Part shown: positions 9,223 through 17,190 of the stretch, piece by piece
Numbering within the stretch: the first letter of the stretch is position 1
How the letters are laid out: each line of letters opens with the position of its first letter
NCBI RefSeq assembly: GCF_000020325.1
Contig: NC_010730.1
Span: 62,001-126,000 of the forward strand
Direction: 5' to 3'
DNA from: Sulfurihydrogenibium sp. YO3AOP1
GTDB lineage: Bacteria > Aquificota > Aquificia > Aquificales > Hydrogenothermaceae
Length of the DNA stretch: 64,000 bases
Position numbers and translations under genes: made by a program
Notes under the pieces: model-generated
What the model saw: only the letters and a program-made list of their open reading frames with translations
The model's database searches: none
What the model was told of the DNA's origin: nothing

Positions 9223-9379
9223 TAAAATTTTAACTAAACCTAGAGATTAATTAACCTTTTGGTCGTCATTCTGAAGCCGTGGGAAGAATCTCCTTCCTTT
9301 CTTACCTTTTACTTCTTACTTCTTGACCTTCTCGCTTTTTAAAAAAGAATATCCTTCGGATTAAAGTCCTCAGGATGAT
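9217..9379 (-). repeat. Dispersed palindromic repeat, type I, inverted
   Basis: Reads TCGTCATTCTGAAGCCG...AGAATCTCC at its left and ATCCTTCGGATTAAAGTCC...CAGGATGA at its right, i.e. a type I element on the minus strand. The flanking arm TTAAAATTTTAACTAAACC...TTAATTAACC also occurs near 16490 and 24200. The DNA from 9380 to 9428 is part of a separate type II repeat that continues beyond the IS110 insertion, at 12003. Confidence 0.8.
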
Positions 9380-9504
9380 AAGGAAAAGGTTGATCAATAA
9401 GCATTAAAGGAAGGATAACCTTGGATGTCATCGTATATTAAATATACTAAAAATTTTTTAAACTATAAGAGAATAAGTTTTATAATAATTATAGACATGG
9501 GAGA

Positions 9505-9660
9505 AAAAAAGAAGGACAGATCAAGTTTCTGTCATTGGTCTTTTAAGACCGATCAGGATGTTTTAGACTGCCCTTCCTCTACTTCCTAAAACCTGAATCA
9601 GAACATTAGGCTTTTAAGCCTGTATTTAACTACGATGATAGGTTATCAGGAAGTTTCTTT
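9505..9660 (+). ncRNA. Predicted IS110 bridge RNA, copy A
   Basis: Two stem-internal-loop units lie upstream of the transposase. Unit 1: outer stem 9511-9519/9568-9576, inner hairpin GGTCTT/AAGACC (9537-9550). The 5' loop strand holds CTGTCAT (9529-9535) and the 3' strand CAGGATG (9554-9560). These equal the left target TGTCAT and the reverse complement of CATCCTG. Unit 2: outer stem ACTTCCT/AGGAAGT (9581-9587/9648-9654), inner hairpin AGGCTT/AAGCCT. Its loop strands hold AGAACAT (9600-9606), identical to the element's right end, and TACGATG (9631-9637), the reverse complement of its left end CATCGTA. This is the layout known for IS621-type bridge RNAs. Exact RNA ends are not known. Confidence 0.78.
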
Positions 9661-10189
9661 CATGTCAAGTATTTTATGAAAGGAGGTACTATTATGAACA
9701 GCTACAAAATTGTTATAGGAGTTGATGTATCTAAAAACTCATTCACTGCTACAGTTTTGTATGATAACAAGAAAGAAAATTTTGAAGTTAAATCTGACCC
9801 AGTTGAGTTTGAAATGAAAGTAAAGCCTTACCTTAAGAAGTTTAAAAAGTCAGATATGCTTATCATAATGGAGCATACAGGAGTTTACCATTTAAAGCTT
9901 GCTAATTATCTGTATGAAAATGGTTATAAAGTAGCAGTAGTAAATCCATTTTCAATAAAGAAATTTATGGAAGCTAAAATGACAAGAGTTAAAACAGATA
10001 AAGCTGATTCATTCTTTATAGCAGAGTATGGAAGAACGTTTTTCGATGGAGAGCTTTATAAACCAAAATCAGATGTAGAAAAAGAAATAGAAGTAAAACT
10101 AAAGATATTGGAAGACTTACAACAGCAGCTTACAATGCTAAGAAACAAAAGAGAATCGTTAAGTCATGTACCAATGAAAAAATTGAAAG

Positions 10190-11486
10190 GAGACTTGTCA
10201 ATAATTTTGTGTCTGGATTGAAAACTTTTTATTAAACAATTGTAAAATTTCATAAGAGACTCCTTTAAAAGCAGGTATAGGCTTTTTCCATTTTCCATTC
10301 TTTAAATTGTCTCTTTGTATAAGCAGATTTATCTCAAGAATGTCCACAGATTGAAAATATCCACCTAAATTTATTCTTACCTTTTCTATCATGCTATTAA
10401 CACTTTCAACTGGATTTGTTGTGTATATGTGCTTTCTTAGATTTTCTGGATATTTTAAAAAACATAAGTATCTCTCTTTGTTAGATTGAATATGTTTTAT
10501 AAAGCTTGGATATTTAGACTTAAATCTACCGCATAAATCATCTAATTTTTCTAATCCATCTTCATAATCTAAGCTGTTTTCTTTTATGTTTTTCAGTTCT
10601 TTGTTAAATACTTGTGAATCTTCTTTATCCATCTGATTTCTAACGTTTCTTTGTAAATGGACTAAACATAGCTGATGGTCTGTATAAGGAAATAGTGTTT
10701 CTATGGCTTTTGTTATCCCAGGAAAATCATCACTTACTATAAGCATTACCCTTTTTAGTCCTCTATCTATTAAATCATTGAATACTTTTATCCAGTCTGC
10801 TTTGTTTTCACTACTGAAAAATGTGTAAAATCCAAATATATCTTTATTTCCTTGTAAATCTATTCCAAGAACTACATAGACAGAAGCCTTTCTGATTTTG
10901 TTTTTCTCTTTTATATCACAGTGATATGCGTCTATATACAGTACAAATGCATCCGATGGAAGCTCTCTTGTTTTAAAATCATTAAGTCTTTCTATAAGCT
11001 CTTTTTTGATTTTATCCATATGTTGTTTTGAGTAGTTTAAGCCCAAGCTTTTTAATGTAGAATCTATCTTGCTTTCTGAGTATCCATTGGATACTAAACT
11101 CATAAGAAGGTTTATGTAATCTTCATTAACTCTTTTGTAAGGGTCAGGTAATATTTGTGGTCTAAATCTACCCTTTCTATCTCTTGGGACATTTATGTTA
11201 AGCTTGAAAGAACCAGTATTTAGGCTTCTTTCATAATATCCGTTTGCTTTGTTGTCTTCATCATTTTCAAGGAAGAAATTTCTTTCCTGATTCATAATTA
11301 GTTCCACAACAGATTCTAAAAGCTTTCTTATACCTATCTTTTCTTCTTGAGTTGTTATACCGTTTGGGAAAAGTTCTTTTACTAATTCTTCGGTAGATCT
11401 GTCTAATATTTTTTCAAAGTATTCTTTCTTATCCATTACTACTCCTCCTTATAATTTTATTTAGACACAACATTATTTTAACTCCC
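10190..11486 (-). mobile_element. IS256-family insertion sequence, copy A (1,297 bp)
   Basis: The element is bounded by an 8-bp direct repeat ATTGAAAG (10182-10189 and 11487-11494), the target duplication expected for IS256. The ends are imperfect inverted repeats: GAGACTTGTCAATAATTTTG... at the left, and the right end reads GGGAGTTAAAATAATGTTG... on the minus strand. The terminal parts share AATAATnTTGTGTCT. It carries one transposase gene. An almost identical copy of the same length is at 37343-38639. Confidence 0.93.
10198..11436 (-). CDS. IS256-family (mutator-type) transposase
   Basis: 412 aa DDE transposase. Candidate catalytic residues are D169 (VLYIDAYHCD), D236 or D237 (IVSDDFPGITKAI) and E344 (NPVESVNSMIEKVR). 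The family Cys/His segment HQLCLVHLQRN follows the second Asp. AAGGAGGAG precedes the ATG at 11436. The frame is intact and full length. It differs from the copy at 37351 at four residues (R90, N109, K142, E146 here; K, D, A, Q there). It is probably active, inserted inside an IS110. Confidence 0.95.
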   Translation of the reverse strand: MDKKEYFEKILDRSTEELVKELFPNGITTQEEKIGIRKLLESVVELIMNQERNFFLENDEDNKANGYYERSLNTGSFKLNINVPRDRKGRFRPQILPDPYKRVNEDYINLLMSLVSNGYSESKIDSTLKSLGLNYSKQHMDKIKKELIERLNDFKTRELPSDAFVLYIDAYHCDIKEKNKIRKASVYVVLGIDLQGNKDIFGFYTFFSSENKADWIKVFNDLIDRGLKRVMLIVSDDFPGITKAIETLFPYTDHQLCLVHLQRNVRNQMDKEDSQVFNKELKNIKENSLDYEDGLEKLDDLCGRFKSKYPSFIKHIQSNKERYLCFLKYPENLRKHIYTTNPVESVNSMIEKVRINLGGYFQSVDILEINLLIQRDNLKNGKWKKPIPAFKGVSYEILQLFNKKFSIQTQNY

Positions 11487-12105
11487 ATTGAAAGAGAATT
11501 TAGAATATTACGATGAGCTAATTAGAAAAATAGAAAAAAACATAAAAGAACTTGAGAAAGAGATAAAAGAATTGTCTAAGAAGAATTATCAAGAGGAATA
11601 CAAACTTTTAAAAAGCATACCTGGTATAAGTGATAGGACTATAGGAATGATAATATCAGTATATGGAAATTTTGAAAGATTTAAGAGTGTAAAAGATATA
11701 TCGAGTTTTATAGGAATCAGTCCAAGCCCATATGAAAGTGCAGCATGTGTAAAGAAAAGTGGCTGGATAAAGAAGATGGGAAATCCATATGCAAGGAAAA
11801 TATTATACATGGCAGCATTATCAGCAATAAGGTTTAACAAATACTGCAGAGAATTATACGAAAGATTAGTAAGTAAAGGTAAGGCTAAAAAGTTAGCATT
11901 AGTAGCTGTAGCACATAAGTTATTAAGGCAGGCATACGGTGTATTAAAGAACAAAAGACCATTTGATGAAAATTTTTGTACTTGACATTTAACATAGAAC
12001 ATTCTGAGCGAAGCAAAGAATCTCCTACTTTTATTGAGTTTCTCACCCGACGTATACTTATCTGATTAAATAGTAGACCTCTTTATTCGAGTAATTTTCT
12101 TCTCC

Positions 12106-12135
12106 TTGACACTATTTATTTCATTGTCGTATAAT
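12106..12135 (+). promoter_or_regulatory. Sigma-70 type promoter of the efflux operon
   Basis: TTGACA (12106-12111) and TATAAT (12130-12135) are both perfect consensus hexamers with an 18-bp spacer. The predicted start is about 12142, inside an 18-bp palindrome. The adaptor-protein ATG is at 12168, after AAAGAGG. Confidence 0.75.
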
Positions 12136-12137
12136 TA

Positions 12138-12155
12138 TGACTGATAAATCAGTCA
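12138..12155. promoter_or_regulatory. Palindromic operator, TetR-type candidate
   Basis: TGACTGATAAATCAGTCA is a perfect 8+2+8 palindrome lying 3-20 bp after the -10 hexamer, over the probable transcription start. Size, symmetry and placement suit a TetR/AcrR-family repressor, which commonly controls efflux adaptor/channel operons. No such regulator is encoded in this window, so the link is inferred. Confidence 0.6.
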
Positions 12156-12167
12156 AAGAGGATTTAA

Positions 12168-13244
12168 ATGAAAAATAAAATCATTCCAATACTAATAGCC
12201 ATAGCAATCTTAGCCGTTGGCTTATTTATAGTCAAGTCTATAAATCCTAAAAAACAAGAACAACCAAAACAAAAACCTACACCGGTTGTAAAAGTTTTAG
12301 AGCTAAAATCTCAAGAAATTCCAATGATTTATACAGCAAATTCAACATTACAAGCAAAAACATCGGCAACCTTAAAACCACAAGTTAATGGCAGAGTAAT
12401 AAAATTATTTGTAGAAGAAGGACAGTATGTCAAAGCAGGACAGCCACTTGCAATAATCCAACCAGAAAAAGAACAATACCAAGTAGAATCACAAATTTCA
12501 GTTATAGAGCAACTTAGGGCAAACTATTTGAATAAAAAAGCTATATATGAAAGAAGAAAACAGCTGTTTGAAAAGGAACTTATAGCCAAAGAAGAAGTTG
12601 ACAATGCTAAAACAGATATGGAAATTGCTTTAAATCAACTCCGTTCAGCCGAGGCAACATTAAAAGAGTATGAAAGACAAAAAAATGAAACAGTTATAAA
12701 AGCCCCATTTGATGGAATTGTTGACAAAAGATTTATAAGCATTGGAGATTATGTAGATAGTCAAACACAAATGTTTTATATCTTAAAGCCTAATCCGTTA
12801 TGGGCAGTTTTTAGCCTACCGCAGCAGTATATAAAAAATATAAAAATTGGAGATTTGATAGATATTGATATAGATGGAGTAGGAAAGGTTAAAGGAAAAA
12901 TAGATTATATATCTTCATCCCTTGACCAAAATAACCTGATTGTGGTAAAAGCATTAGTAGAAAATCCTGATAACAAATTAAAAGAAAATATGTACGGCAA
13001 AGCCAATATAGTTATTGATGTAAAAAAAGGATTTAGAATTCCTGAGCAAGCTTTACTTTTAGCAGGAAATGAAAGTTTTGTGTATAAAATCCAGGACGGA
13101 AAAGCTTTTAAAGTAAAAGTAGATGTAATCAATCAATCTTTTGGCTATGTAGATATAGTGGGAAACCTTCAAGAAGGTGATAAAATAGCAATTACAAACT
13201 TAATGATGCTAAAAGATGGAATGCCGGTTAAAGCTATAAACTAA
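12168..13244 (+). CDS. Efflux membrane-fusion (adaptor) protein, HlyD/AcrA family
   Basis: 358 aa periplasmic adaptor of an RND-type efflux system. An N-terminal hydrophobic anchor (about 4-25) is followed by the first lipoyl half (VNGRVIKLFVEEGQYVKAGQPLAII), an alpha-hairpin coiled coil (about 105-175), the second lipoyl half (VIKAPFDGIVDKRFISIGDYV), a beta-barrel and a membrane-proximal domain (FRIPEQALLL). The gene is 11 bp upstream of a TolC-like gene, but no inner-membrane pump gene is adjacent. The pump may be elsewhere, or these parts may serve several pumps. Confidence 0.88.
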   Translation: MKNKIIPILIAIAILAVGLFIVKSINPKKQEQPKQKPTPVVKVLELKSQEIPMIYTANSTLQAKTSATLKPQVNGRVIKLFVEEGQYVKAGQPLAIIQPEKEQYQVESQISVIEQLRANYLNKKAIYERRKQLFEKELIAKEEVDNAKTDMEIALNQLRSAEATLKEYERQKNETVIKAPFDGIVDKRFISIGDYVDSQTQMFYILKPNPLWAVFSLPQQYIKNIKIGDLIDIDIDGVGKVKGKIDYISSSLDQNNLIVVKALVENPDNKLKENMYGKANIVIDVKKGFRIPEQALLLAGNESFVYKIQDGKAFKVKVDVINQSFGYVDIVGNLQEGDKIAITNLMMLKDGMPVKAIN

Positions 13245-13255
13245 AGGTGAGCAAA

Positions 13256-14482
13256 ATGAAAAAACAGCTAATACTTAGTCTAATAGCAGTACCATTAATA
13301 AACGCATACAGCATAACCTTAGAAGAAACGCTTAATATTGCAGAAAAAAATGCTACAAAAATAAGACTATCAGATAAAGATATAGAAAAAGTAGAAGCAC
13401 AGATAAAAGAAGCAAAAAGTAATATAATGCCACAAGCATCCATTACAGGCTCATATACAAGATGGGATCCAAACTATATAACAGGATTTACACCAAAAAA
13501 CCAATACTCAGCAAAAGCAGGACTAACTCAAAAAATATTTGACTACCAAGTCTTTAATCTCATAAAAGTAGCAGAAAGTAATTCAGAACTACAAAAAGTA
13601 ATAAAAGAAGATATAAAACAGCAAGTAAAAGACACAGCAAGAAGACTATTTCTTACATCCTTAACATACAAAGAAATAATGAAAATAAAAGAAGAAAATC
13701 TAAAATATTGGCAGGAAAACTATAAATACGTAGAAGCAAAGTACAACGTAGGACTACTTGCAAAATACGACTTTATGAGAGCATCATCACAGCTACAATC
13801 AGCAATCGCAGACTATGAAAACGCAAAAGCAAACTACGAAAAATCCATAGAAGACCTAAAAAGATTTCTAATGACAGAAAACATAACACCACCAGAAGGA
13901 AATTTAGAAAAACTAACATATAACAAAGAAATAAACATAGAAAACAACACAGCAGTAAAAGTAATAAACCAGCAAATAAAAGTAGCACAACAGCAAGTAG
14001 AATACCAAAAATCAGCAAACTATCCATCACTTTCAGCATTTTTAAACTACCAAACAAACAACCAAGTAAAATATCCATCTACATCAGAAGTATGGAAAAA
14101 AGGCTACAACCTTGGATTATCACTAAATTGGACGCTGTTTGACGGTTTTGCAAAAGACAGTAGAATACTGCAAGCAAAGATAGACAAAACAAAAAATGAG
14201 ATAACCTATCAAGATAAAATCATGGAATTAAAAACAACATTAAACAAAACATTGGCAGATATAAAAGCATTGGAACATCAGCTGATAGCAAATGAAGAAA
14301 ACCTAAAAGTAGCAAAAGAAGCACTTAGACTATCAACAGAAAGATTTAAAACAAACATAGCAAACACATTAGAAGTATTAGAATCAGAAAATAACTACCA
14401 ATCAGCACAGTTAACCTATCTAAACACGCTTTATAACTATAATTTAAAAATCTTTGATTTGATGAATCTTAATGGTGAGTGA
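13256..14482 (+). CDS. TolC-like outer-membrane efflux channel
   Basis: About 408 aa with a signal peptide (MKKQLILSLIAVPLINAYS) and two outer-membrane-efflux repeats of long coiled helices, e.g. ITLEETLNIAEKNATKI and a second half near NTAVKVINQQIKVAQQQVEYQKS. The ATG at 13256 was chosen over the GTG at 13247 because AAAGGTGAG is then the ribosome site. Codon use from about 13550 on is notably rich in CTA, ATA and C-ending codons compared with neighbours. No inner-membrane pump follows; a sigma factor gene comes next. Confidence 0.86.
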   Translation: MKKQLILSLIAVPLINAYSITLEETLNIAEKNATKIRLSDKDIEKVEAQIKEAKSNIMPQASITGSYTRWDPNYITGFTPKNQYSAKAGLTQKIFDYQVFNLIKVAESNSELQKVIKEDIKQQVKDTARRLFLTSLTYKEIMKIKEENLKYWQENYKYVEAKYNVGLLAKYDFMRASSQLQSAIADYENAKANYEKSIEDLKRFLMTENITPPEGNLEKLTYNKEINIENNTAVKVINQQIKVAQQQVEYQKSANYPSLSAFLNYQTNNQVKYPSTSEVWKKGYNLGLSLNWTLFDGFAKDSRILQAKIDKTKNEITYQDKIMELKTTLNKTLADIKALEHQLIANEENLKVAKEALRLSTERFKTNIANTLEVLESENNYQSAQLTYLNTLYNYNLKIFDLMNLNGE

Positions 14483-14511
14483 TAAATAGCTATATCTCTT
14501 TTAGTTAGTAT

Positions 14512-14541
14512 TTGACAACTTGTAATGATTTCTGATATTAT
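14512..14541 (+). promoter_or_regulatory. Sigma-70 type promoter of the sigma-factor gene
   Basis: TTGACA (14512-14517), an 18-bp spacer and TATTAT (14536-14541), followed 20 bp later by AAAGGTGA and the ATG at 14562. The sigma factor therefore probably has its own promoter, apart from the efflux operon. Confidence 0.55.
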
Positions 14542-14561
14542 TAAACAAAAAAAGGTGACTC

Positions 14562-15419
14562 ATGAAAAAGTTCACCCACGAAGAAAATGTTGACTTTTAT
14601 CTTAAGTCTATCTATAAAATTCCACTATTATCCAAAGAAGAAGAGGAGTCTTTACTAAAAAAAGTAAAAGAAGGAGATAAAGAAGCACTTCAAAAGCTTA
14701 TTATATCTAATTTAAGATTTGTAATCAATATAGCCAAAAGATATGCAGGCTATGGAATCCCATTTTCTGACTTAATCTCAGCAGGAAATATTGGTTTAAT
14801 AGAAGCTGCAAAAAAATTTGATACATCAAGAGGCGTTAGATTTATATCTTATGCAGTTTGGTGGATAAGACAATCAATCATAAATACCATTCAGCATGAA
14901 AGTGAAATTATAAAAAAGCCAAATAGAATGTACGCTTATGCTTCTAAAATCAATAATGCCTATTCTTACTTAAAAGATACTTTAAACAGAGAGCCATCTA
15001 TAGACGAGATTATATCTTTTTTAAAAACTCAAGGTATAAAAGTTGAAAAAGAAATGGTTGAAAATTACTTCTTATTTAAAAGCGTTTTCTTATCCTTGGA
15101 TACACCTATTGAAGGAACAGATAATGACCTGGTCTTAGAAGATACGATATCTGTTTATAATACACTTGATATTGAAAAAGATATCAATGAAGAAGATTTA
15201 AAAAGAGCCATAGAAGCATTGTTAGATACTTTATCACCAAGAGAAAGAACTATCCTTATTCATAGGTTTGGGCTAAATGGCGAAGAACCAAAGACATTGA
15301 ACGAAGTTGGAGAAATGGTTGGTTTATCAAGGGAAAGAGTAAGACAAATAGAAAATAGAATTTTAAAAAAATTAAGAAAAATAGCAAAAATTAAAAAACT
15401 TGAGGACTTGATTTCATAG
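14562..15419 (+). CDS. Alternative sigma-70 family RNA polymerase sigma factor
   Basis: 285 aa, with sigma regions 1.2 to 4 but no region 1.1, as in group 2/3 sigma factors (RpoS/RpoH/SigB-like). Region 2 is NLRFVINIAKRYAGYGIPF with SAGNIGLIEAAKKFD and the -10 recognition stretch SYAVWWIRQSI. Region 3 follows (about 130-165). Region 4 has the HTH TLNEVGEMVGLSRERVRQIE near 245-265. The regulon cannot be read from the sequence. Confidence 0.88.
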   Translation: MKKFTHEENVDFYLKSIYKIPLLSKEEEESLLKKVKEGDKEALQKLIISNLRFVINIAKRYAGYGIPFSDLISAGNIGLIEAAKKFDTSRGVRFISYAVWWIRQSIINTIQHESEIIKKPNRMYAYASKINNAYSYLKDTLNREPSIDEIISFLKTQGIKVEKEMVENYFLFKSVFLSLDTPIEGTDNDLVLEDTISVYNTLDIEKDINEEDLKRAIEALLDTLSPRERTILIHRFGLNGEEPKTLNEVGEMVGLSRERVRQIENRILKKLRKIAKIKKLEDLIS

Positions 15420-15764
15420 AAAAATTATTAAACGTAAAAAATCTAAATATTCAAAATATCTTAAAAATTGTTGTTAAACTATAGACTTAAAATTTCACTA
15501 AAAATGTCCAATTTAAATATGGTTATGAAAAACTAATTTTTTATATATGTCTTATATTTCAATATTCAATCCTTTCGCACGGGCAGGTTATATGAATTGC
15601 TCCGACATCTATCAAGATTTTCACTTTTTCATTTTGACATTTAAATCAAGTTAAAGAATCTCATAATCTCTTCAAATCCGTCATATGTCATATATATGAT
15701 TCATCTTATTTAAAAAAGATATGATAATATTGTAAAATTTAAAAAAACTTTTGGAAGGCTAATC
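15420..15764. other. Gene-free AT-rich spacer
   Basis: 345 bp between the sigma gene and mogA. No open frame, no recognisable RNA and none of the dispersed repeats were found. Short inverted AT-rich words (CATATGTCATATATATG, around 15680) lie upstream of mogA, whose promoter is probably here but has no clear consensus. Confidence 0.5.
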
Positions 15765-16298
15765 ATGGAGAAGGCAAAGATTGGAGTTTTAACAATATCA
15801 GATAGAGCAAGCAAAGGGATTTATGAAGATATTAGCGGAAAAGCTATCATAGATTATCTTAATGACGTTTTGATAACACCATTTGAAGTTGATTATAGGG
15901 TAATTCCGGACGAGTTAGAGCTTATTAAAGAAACACTTATAGACATGATAGACAATAAAGGATGTAGTTTAATCCTAACGACAGGTGGAACTGGTCCTGC
16001 AAAAAGAGATGTAACACCGGAAGCTACTGAAGCTGTTTGTGAAAAAATGATGCCCGGTTTTGGTGAATTAATGAGACATGTATCATTATCTCAAGTTCCA
16101 ACGGCAATATTATCAAGACAAACAGCTGGAATAAGAAAAAATTGTTTAATTGTAAATCTACCTGGAAAGCCTCAATCTATAAAATTATGCTTGGATGCTG
16201 TAATGCCAGCAATTCCTTATTGTATCGACCTTATAGAAGGAGCATACATAGATACAGACCCTGATAAAATTAAATCATTTAGACCTAAAAATAAGTGA
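15765..16298 (+). CDS. mogA: Molybdopterin adenylyltransferase
   Basis: 177 aa MoaB/Mog-family enzyme that adenylates molybdopterin before molybdenum insertion. Seen: an N-terminal AKIGVLTISDRASKG strand, the TTGGTGPAKRDVTPEAT nucleotide-binding loop, MPGFGELMR, and the terminal LPGKPQSIKLCL. GGAAGG precedes the ATG. It would supply Mo cofactor to the nitrate reductase and sulfite dehydrogenase encoded elsewhere in this window. The stop codon lies within the first unit of an 8-bp tandem repeat. Confidence 0.88.
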   Translation: MEKAKIGVLTISDRASKGIYEDISGKAIIDYLNDVLITPFEVDYRVIPDELELIKETLIDMIDNKGCSLILTTGGTGPAKRDVTPEATEAVCEKMMPGFGELMRHVSLSQVPTAILSRQTAGIRKNCLIVNLPGKPQSIKLCLDAVMPAIPYCIDLIEGAYIDTDPDKIKSFRPKNK

Positions 16299-16340
16299 AC
16301 AAGTGAGTAAGTGAGTAAGTGAGTAAGTGAGTAAGTGAAT
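16293..16340 (+). repeat. Tandem 8-bp repeat (AAGTGAGT x 6)
   Basis: Six consecutive units of AAGTGAGT; the first ends AC and the last AT. The TGA stop of mogA is in the first unit. Related AAGTGAGT/AATAAGTGA words occur near dispersed repeats at about 6225, 23820 and 46930. Confidence 0.85.
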
Positions 16341-16477
16341 AGGTTCTAAATAGCAAATCAAATGTGATTTACATGTATGATGAGTGATGTGATTTTCCAG
16401 TCTGCATAGAATATTCTTCGTACTTTAGTAAAGAATACTTTATACTCTAAGTTTTAGCTTATGCTTTACAATTGAAC

Positions 16478-16690
16478 TCGAAAGCGCTGCAAATTTTAAT
16501 TAAGTCTAAAAATTAATTAACCTTTTGATCGTCATTCTGAAGCTACAGCGAAGAATCTCCTGTTTTTTTTCAAAAAATCAAAAGAGGAGATCCTTCGGAC
16601 TAAAGTCCTCAGGATGGACAAAGGTAAAGTTATATTTACATGTACTTACATACACATTTTACAGCTTACAAAAATTTTGGAATACTCTCA
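16478..16690 (-). repeat. Dispersed palindromic repeat, type I, inverted
   Basis: Left arm CAAATTTTAATTAAGTC...TTAATTAACC, then TCGTCATTCTGAAG...GAAGAATCTCC, a central segment, then GGAGATCCTTCGGAC...AGTCCTCAGGATGG. The right arm TTTACATGTACTTACATACAC...CAAAAATTTTGGAATACTCTC is the reverse complement of the arm seen at 5938. The stretch 16341-16477 before it shows nothing recognisable. Confidence 0.8.
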
Positions 16691-16735
16691 TTAAAACTTG
16701 AGTTATTATAATATTATAATTGGTTATAAAATAAA

Positions 16736-16754
16736 GCACCGCCTAAAGCGGTGC
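16736..16754 (-). terminator. Rho-independent terminator of erpA
   Basis: GCACCGC pairs perfectly with GCGGTGC around a 5-nt loop. On the minus strand it is followed by TTTATTTTAT. It lies 20 bp after the erpA stop. Confidence 0.8.
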
Positions 16755-16773
16755 CATATATATTAGTTAAAGA

Positions 16774-17118
16774 TCAACCACAGAATGAGTTTCCGCAACC
16801 ACAAGAGCTTGCTGCATTTGGATTTTTAATTGTAAATCCGCCACCCATAAAGTCCATAACGTAATCTAAAACTGCTCCATTGATATAAGGAGCTGAGAAT
16901 TCATCAATAGCGATTTTTACGCCATTTTCAGCTTCAACTACTCTATCATTTTCTGCAATTTCATCATCAAATCCCATTGCATATTGGAATCCAGAACATC
17001 CACCAGGAACTACTCTAACCCTTAAAATTGGGTTTTCAATTTGATTTTCGTCTGCTATTCTTTTTATTTCCTTAGCAGCCGATTCTGTTACGATAAAGTT
17101 TACTGTTTGTACTGACAT
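16774..17118 (-). CDS. erpA: Iron-sulfur cluster insertion/carrier protein, IscA/ErpA family
   Basis: 114 aa A-type carrier that passes Fe-S clusters to apoproteins. The three family cysteines are present: GGCSGFQY and the C-terminal SSCGCG. A further Cys is in the final FCG. GGAGG precedes the ATG by 8 nt. It lies 72 bp from sppA on the same strand and ends in a good terminator. ErpA, IscA and HesB cannot be told apart with certainty from sequence alone. Confidence 0.85.
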   Translation of the reverse strand: MSVQTVNFIVTESAAKEIKRIADENQIENPILRVRVVPGGCSGFQYAMGFDDEIAENDRVVEAENGVKIAIDEFSAPYINGAVLDYVMDFMGGGFTIKNPNAASSCGCGNSFCG

Positions 17119-17190
17119 ATTTAATTCCTCCTAAATGAATTTTCCACTATTTAAAATATTACATAAAATCTTTTATTGTTATGATACATA

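Larger units (their letters stand above)
9694..11985 (+). pseudogene. IS110 transposase (DEDD/Tnp_20), split by IS256 insertion
   Basis: The N-terminal half starts at ATG 9694 (GGAGG 7 nt upstream): MNSYKIVIGVDVSKNSF, IIMEHTGVYH and KTDKADS give the D, E, D, D residues of the RuvC-like domain. The frame is broken at 10189, where IS256 enters at the LK codons. The C-terminal half resumes at about 11487 (ENLEYYDELIRK) and carries the Tnp_20 segment LLKSIPGISDRTIGMI...YESAACVKKSG...MGNPYARK. The two halves rejoin in frame once the IS256 element and one 8-bp target copy are removed. The ESAACVKK stretch differs from ESGTSVKK in the other copies. Confidence 0.9.
9429..12002 (+). mobile_element. 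IS110-family element, copy A, interrupted by IS256
   Basis: Compared with the copy at 50167-51436, the left end begins CATCGTATATT and the right end is TTGACATTTAACATAGAACAT. The trinucleotide CAT is present at both junctions (9429-9431 and 12000-12002). The flanks rejoin to GATGTCAT|TCTGAGCGAAG, part of an inverted type II repeat, so the insertion hit GTCAT^TCTGAG. No long terminal inverted repeats are present, as usual for IS110. It contains an intact-looking 5' non-coding RNA region and a transposase gene split by an IS256 element. Confidence 0.88.

Noticed and set aside
9429-12002. Assignment to the IS1111 subgroup
   Set aside because: IS1111 elements keep the non-coding RNA region downstream of the transposase and have subterminal inverted repeats; here it is upstream, as in IS110.
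13773-14078. Leucine-rich antisense frame within the TolC-like gene
   Set aside because: A shadow of the biased codon use of the sense gene; no ribosome site.
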